64,000 bases of DNA from positions 6,209,777 through 6,273,776 of the forward strand of contig OX328106.1 in assembly GCA_946811185.2 (NCBI GenBank), read 5' to 3'. A program made the translations under genes and the position numbers. The notes below the pieces were generated by a model. That model had not been told where the DNA came from. It ran no database searches and was given only the letters and a program-made list of their open reading frames with translations. This DNA comes from Hippopus hippopus (lineage: Eukaryota > Mollusca > Bivalvia > Cardiida > Cardiidae). This document shows, one piece after another, positions 1 through 10,402 of the stretch. How positions within the stretch are numbered: the first letter of the stretch is position 1; every line of letters starts with the position of its first letter.

Positions 1-237
1 CATCTCGTTTTAAGTACGTTGTCACTTCGTCTAATTAAAGGACAGGATGGACAGCAAAAAATTTTGAGCAGGCTCAAAGTCCTAGAGCACCCTTCCCATC
101 CTAACCCGTCCATTAAGTTTGTAAACAGATCGTAAAAAGTTGCCAATATGTCCACTCTGTCTGAACACAGTTTAAGTCCGTTTGGCAAATAATTTCGGAA
201 CGGAGTCAGAACGAGTTTGGTGTGACGGGGGTATTAG
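1..237. other. Intron, no feature recognised
   Basis: I see no repeat family or coding signal in this stretch. Confidence 0.5.
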
Positions 238-475
238 TAAATAAGCCTTGTTCTGGCAAAAGGGGGTTTAACGTATCTCCGTGATGCATTCTACTTAAAG
301 CAAGTTATCACATAATTATGGATCTATAAATAAGGTTTTTACCAACAACTGGCAGAATGCTAGGATAGAAAAAATCCTTTGATATATAGAAGAATTTACT
401 GAAAGCAAAATGTTGTGAAACAGGTCAGCCTGCACAGAGTTTGAGGTTGACCAGGGTTGATACATTTTGCATATC
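238..475 (+). mobile_element. Fold-back MITE family C, degraded copy
   Basis: Family C has ends like ATATGAGCC(A/G)TGCTCTG and an off-centre palindrome GGTCAGCCTGCGC...GCGCAGGCTGACC. This copy aligns along its length with the better copies at 11204-11472 and 29437-29707 (shared TGCATCTGCGTGAT, ATCACATAATTATGGATC, GACATGCAGAAAATTGA-like and CAGGTCAGCCTGC segments). Its palindrome arms have diverged. Confidence 0.65.
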
Positions 476-570
476 GTCTTAGTACCATTCCGAGTTGGTA
501 CTAAGAATGCTGATTTCGTAATTTCAAAGCTGTTTTTATCAGGATATCAGAGAAAGAAGTTGACGGTATA

Positions 571-620
571 GGTCCAAGATCAGACTGCATATTCTGTGCA
601 GTTTTGTCTTGATCTACACT
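571..620. mobile_element. MITE-B palindrome, degraded
   Basis: Family MITE-B is defined by a palindrome with arms CAGTGTAGATC..AGACTGCA and TGCAGTCT..GATCTACACTG. Full copies are about 205 bp and end in TTAA. This copy keeps ATCAGACTGCA and CTTGATCTACACT; its outer arms are not clear. Confidence 0.6.
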
Positions 621-669
621 ATCTGCATTGAGCTAAATAAACCTGATTTCACTGCTGCAAGAGTTTGTG

Positions 670-891
670 AACTCTCTACTAAACAATAATAATCTAGACT
701 TATCCAAATTCAAAGCAATCATAAATTAATCGTTACTGAAAAATTGAAATCTGTCTTTTGAAGGGTAGAAAACATTATGGGAAAAAGGAGAAAATGCTGG
801 TTACCAGCATTTTCTCCTTTGCCCATAATGTTTTCAAAAGCCATTTTCCTCGGGGTTGTTAAATAGTCAGGATTGTTTCGTAAAGGGCTAA
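670..891 (-). mobile_element. MITE-A (TTAA, palindromic core), reverse copy
   Basis: Family definition: TTAA ends; terminal repeat CCCTTTACCA/TGGTAAAGGG; a short arm (CACACAATCCCGACTTTTAACGACC); a long arm (TTTGTCGTCTGCAAATGC.. AATTTGGACAAGTC); and a 67-bp core palindrome whose arm starts GAAAACATTGTGGGAAAAGG and runs to a GGT(A/T)ACC centre. It encodes no protein. TTAA targets and CCC-starting ends are typical of piggyBac-class MITEs, so movement by a piggyBac-type transposase elsewhere in the genome is inferred. In this copy the core is at 768-835 and both arms carry ATTATGGG/CCCATAAT instead of ATTGTGGG/CCCACAAT. The terminal TTAAs have decayed. Confidence 0.85.
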
Positions 892-969
892 GTAATTTCA
901 GTCAGGCAAAAACAAACTTGTAGCAATTTCAATTTTTTTTGCATAATATCTCTAAATATATCTGACAAT

Positions 970-1021
970 GTTCAGCAAGATGAGACTGCATAATCTTTAC
1001 AGTCTGATCCAAATCTACACT
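970..1021. mobile_element. MITE-B palindrome, degraded
   Basis: Keeps GAGACTGCA and CAGTCTGATC..AATCTACACT arms. The ends are not recognisable. Confidence 0.55.
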
Positions 1022-1289
1022 TTTCTCTGAAACTTCTTCATTTATGAAGAATTAGAAAGCATTATGAATGAGGTAATGAGGTGTCCTTGTCTTTGCCGAG
1101 AACATTCAGATTGAAGTATGGTTTTTGGAGGGGAAAAAAGGGTTGCCTAATGAACCAAAATTGTTTATCAACTTTTCAAACATTCAACTTGAAATATTAC
1201 CTGGGAAAAACTAATTTTTATTTCTGCTGAAAGAATTTTTGTAAACATTAGCTTCCAAGATAAATGTCAAGTGGAATGCAAAACCAAGG

Positions 1290-1576
1290 GGTCGTGATCC
1301 AGCCCCCTACCTAATCTTGTTGCAAGCAGCTGGGCAAATTTCTTTTCGAGGACTGATGATAGTCATTGCCCCAGGATTCATTCCTATCACACGGCTTATC
1401 ATTGTCATGACAGAGGTTATGTAGGGAAGCAGCCAGTGGCTTGTGAGGTATATTGTGTGAATTACTGGTAAAAAGAGACTCCTGGAAAGCATGTATATTA
1501 ATTAGTGCACTGTGGCTGCTGCAGTATAACTGAAATAATGTTGAAAATGGTATTAAATACCATACAATCAAACAAT
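1290..1576 (+). mobile_element. SINE-3, head degraded
   Basis: Aligns with the intact SINE-3 at 52069-52382 (TTTCTTTTCGAGGACTGATGATAGTCATTG, then GGAAGCAGCCAGTGGCTTG, then ATAACTGAAATAATGTTGAAAATGG and a CAATCAAACAA tail; segments quoted with short gaps). The tRNA-like promoter boxes at the 5' end are no longer clear. The small ORFs here are chance. Confidence 0.7.
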
Positions 1577-1717
1577 TTTATTAACAGCTTTATAATTTGC
1601 TAATGACTTATCTCTGAGTGCCAGATAAGTTCAGTGAACAGTTTTTATCTAGAAATGAGACCTGAATTAGAGGATTTCAAGGCTTCCCTTGTCCTGAATT
1701 TGTCGACGAAATGAAGG

Positions 1718-1772
1718 TGTATATACAAATCAGACTGCATGATTTTTGCAGTGTGATCTTGATTTACATATA
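1718..1772. mobile_element. MITE-B palindrome, degraded
   Basis: Keeps ATCAGACTGCA and GCAGTGTGATCTTGAT arms. Confidence 0.55.
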
Positions 1773-1814
1773 CAATGACTAGAAAGGCAACTAAAAGATT
1801 GAAAGGGGCATTAG

Positions 1815-1971
1815 GTGTTAAATTTGGCTGACATCATTCGATTGGTCTCTGAAAGGATAGAAAACAAAGTGGGAAGACGAGAAAATGCTGTTTACCAGCA
1901 TTTTCTCCTTTTCCCACAATGTTTTCAGAAATACCTTCCGCTCTAGGAGGGCAGTACAAATCCAAGATTGT
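1815..1971 (-). mobile_element. MITE-A, truncated reverse copy
   Basis: Core at 1860-1926 with a damaged left arm. The short-arm end stops just where the next copy's TTAA begins at 1972. Confidence 0.75.
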
Positions 1972-2178
1972 TTAACCCTTTACCAGACGACAAAATTTTA
2001 CCTTTTCCAAATTGGATGTGTGGCACAAATGGTGCAAATTTTCTTTGATAGGGTAGAAAACATTGTGGGAAAAGGAGAAAATGCTGGTTACCAGCATTTT
2101 CTCCTCTTTCCCACAATGTTTTCAAAAGGCCTCTTTCCCGGGGTCGTTAAAAGTCAGCATTGTGTGGTAGGGGTTTAA
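1972..2178 (-). mobile_element. MITE-A, complete reverse copy
   Basis: TTAA at 1972-1975 and 2175-2178. Terminal CCCTTTACCA and GGTAGGGGT, core at 2056-2123 with centre GGTTACC. The 97-aa ORF across 1885-2178 is only this repeat read through. Confidence 0.88.
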
Positions 2179-2494
2179 CAAAGGGCAAAAGCAATGGTTT
2201 GATCTGCCTTTCTCAATCAGATGAAATGTATATGGATGGATGGTCAGTAAGAAAAGTTGTCAACTGCCTATTTACTTTGCATTACGAGGTCTATTGTCCC
2301 GGGTAATGACCAGTCAGCCTTGTAAATACCACTGACCTAGCTTGACCAGAGGTTTTTCTTTTTAAAAATCAAAAAGGAAATTATTTGTTTAAGAAAACAT
2401 ACAGGTATTGCCATAACCTTATTGTCGTCACCGTGTGAAAAACTGACATTTTCTCATATAACCTGAGTCATACTGAAGATTTTTACTTCAAAGA

Positions 2495-2680
2495 TGTGTG
2501 GCTGAATGGTAAATTGTAGGACCCGTAACATGGAGGCCTCAGGTTTGAGACAAACTAGAAGCACTGGGTTTTTTCCAGGGACTGTCTGGGGGCAACACTT
2601 CAGAGCCGTAATCTGGTTTTGATGAAATCAAGGACATACATGAATAATTACAATTATGTGAATTATTGCAATGAAATGGC
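2495..2680 (+). mobile_element. SINE-1, 3'-truncated
   Basis: tRNA-like head GGCTGAATGGTAAATTGTAG and body CACTTCAGAGCC match SINE-1 at 10585-10809. The CAATCAATC tail is missing. Confidence 0.6.
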
Positions 2681-2691
2681 TACACAAACTA

Positions 2692-2727
2692 TGCAGTCTG
2701 ATCATTTATCTATATCTACTCTGTCCA
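2692..2727. mobile_element. MITE-B fragment
   Basis: Right half of the palindrome only (TGCAGTCTGATC.. ATCTACTCTGTCCA). Confidence 0.5.
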
Positions 2728-2836
2728 CAGAAATATTCTTGCCCAATGCAGCCTTGAAATTGCACTAACTTGAGTCATAAAACAAGACTATAATTTTGTC
2801 CAGCGTGTTTATCTGGACAATAAGTGCTCTAAGGGG

Positions 2837-3077
2837 TAACCCTTTACCACACAATGCTGGCCTTTAACAGTCACAGATTTGAAAGAGGTCTTTTGAAAAC
2901 TTTGTTGGAAAAGGAGAAAATGCTGGTAACCAGCATTTTCTCCTTTTCCTACAATGTTTTCTATCCTTCCAACCCTTCCAAAAACAAATTTCATTTTTTG
3001 AGTAACTTTTATTTTGTCGTTTGCAAGTACTTTCATTATGGGCGACCCCAAGATTTTGTTGTCTGGTAAAGAACTAA
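2837..3077 (+). mobile_element. MITE-A, full-length forward copy
   Basis: Short arm CCCTTTACCACACAATGC first, core at 2895-2961, long arm ending GTTGTCTGGTAAAGAACTAA. The terminal TTAAs have mutated to GTAA and CTAA. Left core arm has TTGTTGG and right arm has CCTACAA, so the arms have diverged. Confidence 0.85.
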
Positions 3078-3484
3078 GTGTTTAATAAAGGTATTTGGTT
3101 GAAAAAAATATAAAAAATAATGCAACTTAATGTTGCAGTTTCTAATTATTTTGTCAAGTGTTACACTGCACACATGATGGATGCTAATTAAGTGTCATCT
3201 TGCATGTTCTCGGTTACACCTACTGTTACATCCAGAGGGTTGTCATTAGTTTGTGTCCAAAATTCGTCAAGAGACATTTGTTATTCCCTTTTTTTTGTGT
3301 GATCTGCATTTAAATTATGTCATAGCTTATGCATTTTATCTGATCCCTTGTAATGTTGCATGTAACTGTAAGTATTTGAAGACTTGCAATCTAAAGATGA
3401 AGATCAGGATGCATAGAAGTTTGTTTATGAGTAGGTAGCCATCATTGGGTTAATTTATTCCGGAATGACATCTTAAAGATGCTA
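3078..3484. other. Intron, no repeat recognised
   Basis: AT-rich. The 61-aa ORF at 3253-3438 has no family resemblance that I recognise. Confidence 0.4.
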
Positions 3485-3655
3485 CTGCAGATGACAAATT
3501 TGAAATAGGTCCAAATGTGTCAAAGTTCTCTGATAGGGAAGGGAATATCGCTGGAAATGGATACATTTTCTATTACAAGCAATTTCTTTTTGCCTCTAAT
3601 GTTTTTCAAAATCCTTCTTTCTAAGCATTTAAAACATAGCATTGTTCCCTAGAGT
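3485..3655 (-). mobile_element. MITE-A, heavily degraded
   Basis: Long-arm remnant GCAGATGACAAATTTGAAATAG and a core with many changes can still be aligned in pieces. Confidence 0.5.
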
Positions 3656-3664
3656 GTTCGCTCT

Positions 3665-4140
3665 TGTAACTAAATAACAGTTCTAACTGCAGTTTTAATG
3701 TAGCTTGAATGGTGGGATTTGTCTTTCAAAGGGTAGAAAATTTTGTGTAAAAGTGAAAAAAAAAAGTTCTGGTTACCTCTATTTTCTTGTTAGCTTGGCT
3801 GTTTTTCAAGAAAATGACAAGTTACAGCCCTGGCGTCATCTGGGTCATTGTATGAAAACTTTGACATTTTGTGATATCTCTCTTATTACTGAAGATATTT
3901 ACTTCAAACTTGGACGAGTTGTTTACTATCAAAGAGGAACTCATACAACACGAGCAGGTAACCATCAAAATACTTTTGACACAGTTATCCCCTTTTTTAA
4001 TGTAAAAAATTTTGCTGATACAGTTATGCCCCTGTTTGACGTAAAATTTTCACTGAAGATGAAGTACTCGAAGCTGAGCGTTGGCACCCGCATGCAGTGC
4101 TCTTACTTTTCCACAATATTTATGACAATCTGTTTTTTAC
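3665..4140 (-). mobile_element. MITE-A reverse copy split by element E
   Basis: The left part (to about 3798) ends inside the core at CTGGTTACC..TATTTTCTT. The right part resumes after 4105 with CTTTTCCACAATATTT. Element E lies between them. Confidence 0.55.
3799..4105 (+). mobile_element. Element E (Helitron-like end?), copy 1
   Basis: One of three similar copies (others 48019-48254 and 60569-60868). They share TGTTTTTCAAGAAAA, GAAGATATTTACTTCAAACT, CAGGTAACCATCAAAATA and a 3' end with a weak hairpin then GTGCTCTT(G/A). The 160-aa ORF here is the repeat, not a gene. Assignment to Helitrons is tentative: the ends do not show a canonical CTRR. Confidence 0.6.
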
Positions 4141-4389
4141 TAATTTTTACAATCATTGTCAACAGGGAAACTGACTGTGCCCAATAATAAACAGCTAGCC
4201 TTTAGACTAACAGAGGGCATATTGATGACAACATTCTGTTGACACATTGAGACTTACAGGGGACATTTTGATGACAACCTTTAGCTGACATGTTGATTTT
4301 ACTTTCGAAAAGGGCAGTCTGAACACTAATTGAAACTGATGGATTTGAAATCTGTTGACCTTTATACTGACACCTTTTCCTGTCTCCTC

Positions 4390-4535
4390 TATCTCTTACC
4401 TGATGATACAATTGTAGACTTGCCCAAATTGAGAGAATTTGCAGATGAAAAACTCATTGACCTCAATTATTGTGATCTGCAGTGGCTTCCAAATTGGACA
4501 AGTCTGTGATTTTCTTGTGGTCTGGTAAAGAGTTA
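4390..4535. mobile_element. MITE-A derivative with two long arms and no core
   Basis: Left half reads as the reverse long arm (GATACAATTGTAGACTTG) and right half as the forward long arm (AATTGGACAAGTC.. GGTAAAGAGTTAA). The core and short arm are absent. Confidence 0.6.
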
Positions 4536-4703
4536 AGGCTTTTCTGGCTGGAAAATTTCAAATCATACTCTGTAGAAAGAAGATCAGATTCTATTTTTTT
4601 GTGGTCTGATCTTGGTATATGTTGTTCTCACTTTTGGGGTAAAAGATTTTGACCCAATAGTTGCTTTGAGTTGAATGTAGTATTATAAAAAGCACTGTCA
4701 ACC

Positions 4704-4910
4704 TCAACTCTTCACCAGATGACAAAAATTTTGGCTTTTCGGTAAATTTAGTGCGGCTTAAATGATGGGATTTTCTTTGTAAGGATAAAACATTGTGGGA
4801 AAGGGAGAAAATGCTGAGTACCAGCATTTTCTCCTTTTCCCTCAATGTTTTCGAAAGCAGTCTTCCTCACAATTATTGTAAAAACTCTGAATAATCAGGT
4901 AAAGGGTTAC
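4704..4910 (-). mobile_element. MITE-A, reverse copy
   Basis: Ends TCAACTCTTCACCA and GGTAAAGGGTTAC; core at 4786-4852 with centre AGTACC instead of GGTTACC. Confidence 0.8.
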
Positions 4911-5564
4911 TGTCAGTGAAGGGCCAGTAAAAGTGTTGACCAATGGCATGATGAGTGGTTTTGTCATGTGACTAGTCCAGCCTCATTATCACAGCTGGAC
5001 TGTCCGATTCGAATAGTTTTAGTTCATTAAATGGAAAATTACCTTATTCGACAGCCTTTCAGAGGCTAATTTTAGAAAAAAATGAAGTGTCGTTAAAATG
5101 CTAATTGCTACTAAGGTTTTCAGGGAGAACACAGGTCGGCCAATTTACAGCATTTGTGAATTTCTGTCACTTTTCATTTAGTTAGTTGTTCAACTCTTGG
5201 GAAAATGTCATTATTTCCCTTTTTTGAACAAAATATCTGTACAAATTGTTTAGTTAATGGGTTCCCTTTGTAGAATTAGGAGCTATTGTCATTTAATTTG
5301 ACACGCTATGATTTGCGAGGCAAATTCAAGGCAAGCCAAGGACTCCCCGCTAACTTGGTTATTTCTGTTGATGTGGCATGTTCTAAAAAGCTGGGATTCC
5401 GGAGTGAAAGATTTTTTTTTCATCTTGCTTAATGTTGGAACATCTTCAGAAAATTGGCTTTTACTTCTTTTTCCAATTGTTTCGTGTTTTTGTGACTCTG
5501 GGGCAAAATGGTTTTAAAAAACATTTTGAGAAAAAAATTCTGAAACTAATTCCATCTTTTATGA
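4911..5564. other. Intron, nothing recognised
   Basis: No repeat family identified. The 69-aa ORF at 5308-5517 shows no recognisable domain. Confidence 0.4.
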
Positions 5565-5745
5565 ATTCACCAACCATTCTTCACAGGATTTACGTCTGAT
5601 TGTTATGAATTTTCTAAATATCTAAGTAACGCTACTTCTGATTGGCTAAACTCAATGATTTAGCCAATCAATAATAGTGTTACTTTCAAAGTCTAGAATA
5701 AGACTAAGTATCCAATTTAAAATGGTTGGTTAATGTTGACCGAGA
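5565..5745. mobile_element. Fold-back MITE family F, degraded full-length copy
   Basis: Family F is a whole-element hairpin starting CACCAACCATTCTTA with centre GATTGGCTAAACC/GGTTTAGCCAATC. This copy keeps CACCAACCATTCTT, CTTCTGATTGGCTAAA.. TTTAGCCAATCA and AATGGTTGGTTAA. Confidence 0.7.
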
Positions 5746-5779
5746 TTTTGATTTTTTGTCATCTGCTAAAGCACTTACA

Positions 5780-5848
5780 GTAAAGGCCCAGTAGCAGCCA
5801 AAAGTAAACAAAGAGGATGGTAAAATGCATTTAGATTTAAATCATATT
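5780..5848 (+). mobile_element. Fold-back family G, left end
   Basis: AAAGGCCCAGTAGCAGCCAA and ATGCATTTAGATTTAAATCAT match the left end of the full G copy at 48913-49295. The remainder is missing. Confidence 0.6.
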
Positions 5849-5850
5849 AT

Positions 5851-5876
5851 TGGAAGCCGCTCGAAAGCGGCTTCCA
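5851..5876. repeat. Short perfect hairpin
   Basis: An 11-bp perfect stem (TGGAAGCCGCT) closes a CGAA loop. It lies at the breakpoint of the truncated G element. Confidence 0.7.
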
Positions 5877-5879
5877 GTA

Positions 5880-6535
5880 GGAATGTACCTAAACTATTTA
5901 CCATGTAGATGATCAGTAATTATTCGATTGGTCATTATTTTTGGAAAATTTCCAAAAATGTCGTGTTGTTGTGACAGAATTACTCCACATGACTCTTTCT
6001 TGAATATTCCAACAGACCTACATGAAAATCAAGCCTGGTATTCTTGCAATATATAGTTCATTCCCAAATAACAATAAAAATACAGAAAAATAAACATACT
6101 TTAATTGGCTAGTCCCCTGAAGTATTCAAACATATAGGATTCCTTCTATTCTCCCAAACGAAGTTGTTATGCTTTCCATTTATCACAAGCCTTCCCACCT
6201 CTCAATGGTTTTCGCATTTGTCTACTTTTTTACAAAACAAAATAATTATAATTATGATAAAAGACAGCATCTTAGAATATGATAATCAGAAGCAATTTTA
6301 TGTACAAGTTTTTCGTCCAATCTTGATCAAGGTATAGACTGGTTACCTCCCTACACAGTTAATCGAAGAACAAAAAGGAGTCTACGTCAGCTATTTATGG
6401 AATACTTGCGAAAAGATAACCCTTTTTTCTTCCCTTCGTCGACACTTTAGCCGAATGGATTTTTGTTACACGGAACATCTACCTTATGAGACCTGTAAAA
6501 TTTAGCATTTACTGTATTGTGTGTCGAAGCTGTTA
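5880..6535. other. Intron, nothing recognised
   Basis: No family identified. Confidence 0.4.
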
Positions 6536-6577
6536 TGATCAGACTGTACGTGCTGTACAGTATGGTCCTGATATACA
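6536..6577. mobile_element. MITE-B palindrome remnant
   Basis: ATGATCAGACTGTACG.. TGGTCCTGATATAC resembles the two arms. Confidence 0.4.
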
Positions 6578-6579
6578 AA

Positions 6580-6770
6580 ACCCGTTTTCGCCTCTCACCT
6601 CTGTTGAAGCATGTGAGAAAAGTAGTCGGTGGCTTTGAAAAGAAAGTTGTGTTAGTACTGGTGTGAGAAAGCCAGGAAACACATGTGCGTCACCGACCGC
6701 CATGATATGACCTTAGCTGTTAAAGTGGCATTAAACCCCAATACAACCAACCAACCAACCAACAAAACCC
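6580..6770 (+). mobile_element. SINE-2, 5'-truncated
   Basis: TCGCCTCTCACCTCTG, AAAGCCAGGAAACACATG and ATGATATGACCTTAGCTG match SINE-2 at 53169-53436. The tail is an AACC repeat. Confidence 0.75.
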
Positions 6771-7989
6771 GTGAAAAATGTATGGATCGTGATGTACATT
6801 GACTACAGAAATTATCATGGTGGTGTATGGTGCTCTAAGGGTTGAAGCTGCTCGAAAATGACAGAAATAGATGAAGATCAGACAGCACATAGCTTGTGTA
6901 ATATTTTTTAAATATTCTGTAAGATACCGTAAACATAAAAAAATCTTGTTTGTTTTCCTTACTCAGTGTAATAATTTCGTTGTGTAGTCGAAGGATTAAA
7001 GTTATTACAGAACCTATTACTGTGCTAACACAACTTTTTACGTCACTGCTGGTCAAAGGTTTAGAATAGCTCTTGAAATTTACATTAGAAGGTTGGTACA
7101 AGGCCTATGCAGAAAATGGTTCAAACTACTGTTTATTAAACGAAATATGTATAGTAACAGTTATTACGTTGTGGTTAAATAGATCCAGATCTTTAAAGAC
7201 TTAAAAAATGTTTTTGTGTGTGTATGTGTGGGTGTGTGGCTGCCATAAATAAAAGAAACTTGGTTTGTGCCAACTGTGAAGGCTATGATCAGAATAATTT
7301 TGGAGATGCCATGCAAAAGTTTCACTGTGTTACAAGCATGCTAAGACACTTTTTGACAAGCAGGAAGATCATGTTTTAGAAAAAAGTTGTTGAATATTTT
7401 GTTGTAAAAAAAATGAGAAGAAGAGATCACTGATAGAAATTGTAAATACATGTAAACATCATATGTAAATAACGATCTTAATATCACTTTGAATAATTAG
7501 TAACTTAAATAATTCCATAGTATTGCCTTTGATGCCGCTACAGAAGTTTCCTTTCTAAAATCTTTTTAATAAATGGAACATGCTGTACTTGAATGCGCAA
7601 TTTCTCCATTTTCAAATTTCGAGCAGAAATTTAAAAATTCCGATGATTTTACATTTTTTTTTTTTTTATATATATAAACATTATCACTTTATAATAATAT
7701 AAGAACAAGATTATTTAAGATTCCTCTCTAAACTTCTTTTTTTTTTTTACAATTAGATGATACATGTACATATTATTTTTTTGTTTCTTTTTTCCTCGCA
7801 TTTTAGTACCATTTGTCATGATTTTCCGTTGTTAGGGGTGTGGGTAAAGACAGATATTAAAAAATGTAATCACAATTTCTCAAGAGAGTCAATATTTCTG
7901 AAATTGTCCACCAAAAAAATTGCGGCTTCTATGATGCTATGCATCATAAATTTGTCTTGTTTTACAATATGGACATTATCATGAAGAGG
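6771..7989. other. Intron, AT-rich, no element recognised
   Basis: Contains poly-T and TATATA tracts near 7655-7680. Short ORFs at 6835-7101 and 7757-7984 have no recognisable domain. Confidence 0.4.
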
Positions 7990-8275
7990 GCAATCTGTTA
8001 TTGTACAGTTGGTCCAATTGATAGTCACTGGTAGGAAAAAGAATTTCAAAAGTAGATGAAAAGTAGCCAGGTCGCTCTGTCTTTTGTTTACTTTTTACTT
8101 TATTTTGAAATTCATTCTTCTGCCAGTGGCATTAACACTTAGACCTGAATCACAGAATAACAGATTGTCATCTTCACAATTATTTCCATACTTTTAAAAG
8201 GTATGATTTATAATCAAATGCATTTTAATTTTCCTATTGTTTTGGTTTGGTTACTAAAGGGCCTGTAAGAAATTT
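7990..8275 (+). mobile_element. Fold-back family G, partial
   Basis: Lacks the left end but keeps the inner inverted arms (GAAAAAGAATTTCAAAAG.. GAAATTCATTCTTCTGCCAG) and the right arm with ACAGATTGTCATCTTCACAA and TTTCCATACTTTTAA. Confidence 0.65.
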
Positions 8276-8405
8276 CTAAATCGCAAAGTAACGTAACTTC
8301 TAATTGGCCAAACCAAATGTTTTTATTGTGTTTAGCTAACTAGAAGTTGCATCACTTTTTAAATCTAGAACAAGACAAAGTATCCAAATTAGAAGAGCTC
8401 TTGAT
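8262..8405. mobile_element. Fold-back family F, degraded
   Basis: GAAATTTCTAAATCGCAAAG, CTTCTAATTGGCCAAACC and TAGCTAACTAGAAGTTGC are the two arms. The outer ends are lost. Confidence 0.55.
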
Positions 8406-8481
8406 TTATGCCATGTGCCAAAGCACCTACAATTGTCCTTAAATTGCATGTGATAGAATAAATCAACCATTTTTTTTAAGT

Positions 8482-8882
8482 TTAACCCTTTACCACACAA
8501 TCCCAACTTTTAATGAGCCTGACAGATAAGCCTATTGAAAACACTGGGGGAAAAGAAGACAATGCTGGTAACCAGCATTTTCTTCTTTTCCCACAATGTT
8601 TTCTACCCTTCCTATGACAGAAATCTTCATTTTAGCAGCATATGAATTATTGTCTGCAAATGCTTTCAACAATCATAACTTTTAACAAATCTTAAGAAGA
8701 AGGCTTTTTAAAACATTGTTGGAAAAGGAGAAAATGCTGGTAACCAGCATTTTCTCCTTTTCCCACAATGTTTTCTACCCAATCAAGTACTTCTTTCGTC
8801 ATTTGAGCCACCTTTAATATGTCATCCGCAAAAGCTTTGAATTTGGACATGTCCGAAATTTTGTCGTTTGGTAAAGAGGTGA
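8482..8882 (+). mobile_element. MITE-A tandem dimer, both forward
   Basis: Left TTAA at 8482; cores at 8537-8603 and 8709-8775; right end GTGA (mutated TTAA) at 8879-8882. The first copy stops in its long arm near 8671 and the second starts inside its short arm, so the pair keeps only its outer ends. The first core has GAAG on both arms instead of GGAG. Confidence 0.8.
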
Positions 8883-9117
8883 ATATCTATCATACCATGG
8901 TGTATGATATACAGGGAGAAGTTGGTGCATTTTAAAATCGGAGACAGAAAATCTTCTTTTACCATGTTAACCTGTCTGCTACCAACTTTACAAGATCTAA
9001 AAGTGAATTTTAATTTAATTTAGATACAGACTTGATATCAAAATTTTAGGTTTCCATGGGTGTTTGATGGAGGAAGGAAATCTGAGTTTCATGATTGTGA
9101 TCTTTGTAGATTTGTTA

Positions 9118-9345
9118 GTAACTCTTCACCAAATGACAGAATTGTGGACATAGATGTTATTCAAAGCATTTGCAGTAGACAAAATAAATGCAGAGCAAAT
9201 GATAAATTCTGTCTTGAATTGGTAGAAAACATGGTGGAAAAAGAAGAAAATGCTGCTTACCAGCATTTTCTTCTTTTCTCACAATCTTTTCAAAAACCTT
9301 CTTCATCAGGGTTGTTAAAACTCAGCATTGTGTGGTAAAGGATAA
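9118..9345 (-). mobile_element. MITE-A, reverse copy
   Basis: Core at 9225-9291. Both arms read GAAGAAAATGC/GCATTTTCTTC. Terminal TTAAs are mutated to GTAA and ATAA. Confidence 0.85.
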
Positions 9346-9374
9346 GGCTCGAAACCATTAGCTGATGCACCAAG

Positions 9375-9595
9375 CAAAGCTTTTGGTAAACAAAAGATAG
9401 AGCAACCTGGCAACTTTTTACTTAGTTTTAAAATTCTTTCTTCTGCCAGCGACTAACACTTTGACCAACCACACAACATAAGAGATTGTCATCTGCACAA
9501 TAATTTCCATACTTAAATGGTAAGAATTGAATTTAAATGCATTTTAACACCAACACTGTTTACTTTTGGCCGCTACTTGGCTGCCAAATAATGTT
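9375..9595 (+). mobile_element. Fold-back family G, 5'-truncated
   Basis: GGTAAACAAAAGATAGAGCAACCTGG and AGAGATTGTCATCTGCACAA (in segments) through GTTTACTTTTGGCC match the right two thirds of G. Confidence 0.65.
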
Positions 9596-9697
9596 GAAAG
9601 ACATGCAAACCCCGTACTGAGTTAATTAAATAGTATGTGACTGCCTTGTTCATTGGGTAAGTCGCAGGCTAAAGAGTTTCCATTGAGGTGAAATGTT

Positions 9698-9946
9698 TTA
9701 ACCCATTTCACCCTTATAGTGCCTTTCACAATTAACTTGTATTTGTGGTCAGTGTAGATCAAGATCAGATTGCACAAAATGTGCAGTCTGATCTCTGCTC
9801 TACACTGTCTGCTTAGCTTAAACACTTTAAACAAAAGCAACCATCAAATTTCAATTTACTGGTTCTTGTTACAAATGTCCGTATGATTTGTGTCAATATA
9901 TACCCATAAATTATTCCTTGGGTTTAGTCAGCTCTCTAAGGGCTAA
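9698..9946 (+). mobile_element. MITE-B, near full-length
   Basis: Begins TTAACCC and ends TCTAAGGGCTAA. Palindrome at 9750-9807; GTGTAGATCAAGATCAGATT pairs with CAGTCTGATCTCTGCTC. Confidence 0.75.
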
Positions 9947-10185
9947 AGGGGGCTGAAGTTCATGCATGGTTTTAAAATAAATTGAAACAAAGGGAAGAAA
10001 AAAAACACTCATAAATTATCAGTGAAAACTAGACAATAATTTATGGGCTGACATGATATGCATGCAGGCAGAAAAAGATGATGTTATCTAGCAATTTGTC
10101 AGCTAGATGGCTCCACTTGGATGCAATCAGTCCCAAAAGATGTTTTTCCCGCCCTCTGTTCACACCCTAAAAATGTTTGTCCTTT

Positions 10186-10402
10186 TACTCTTTTACCAAT
10201 TATCTAGAGTTTAAATGACCCTGAGGAAGAATGCCATTGAAAACACAGTAGTGGAATACGAAAAAATGCATTGTTTCCATTTCCTGCAATGCTGTCTGCC
10301 CCTTGAAAGACAGTGGTATGTTTTTAATGAAACTCAATACGTCTTCTACAGATACTTTCCATTTGGTTAAAGCTAGAGTTTTTGTGTCTGTCAAAGATTA
10401 AT
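10186..10402 (+). mobile_element. MITE-A, degraded forward copy
   Basis: CTCTTTTACCA left end, ATGACCCTGAGGAAGAATGCC short arm (in part), decayed core, weak long arm ending near 10402. Confidence 0.6.

Noticed and set aside
1885..2178. Recurrent ORFs containing ENIVGKGENAGYQHFLLFPQCF-like peptides (split here: ENIVGKGENAG, QHFLLFPQCF) all over the window
   Set aside because: These are the MITE-A core read in one frame, which happens to lack stops. They occur on both strands, in decayed copies, and end in unrelated arms; no shared start or codon bias.
3705..4187. 160-aa ORF
   Set aside because: It runs through a broken MITE-A and element E; other E copies do not keep the frame.
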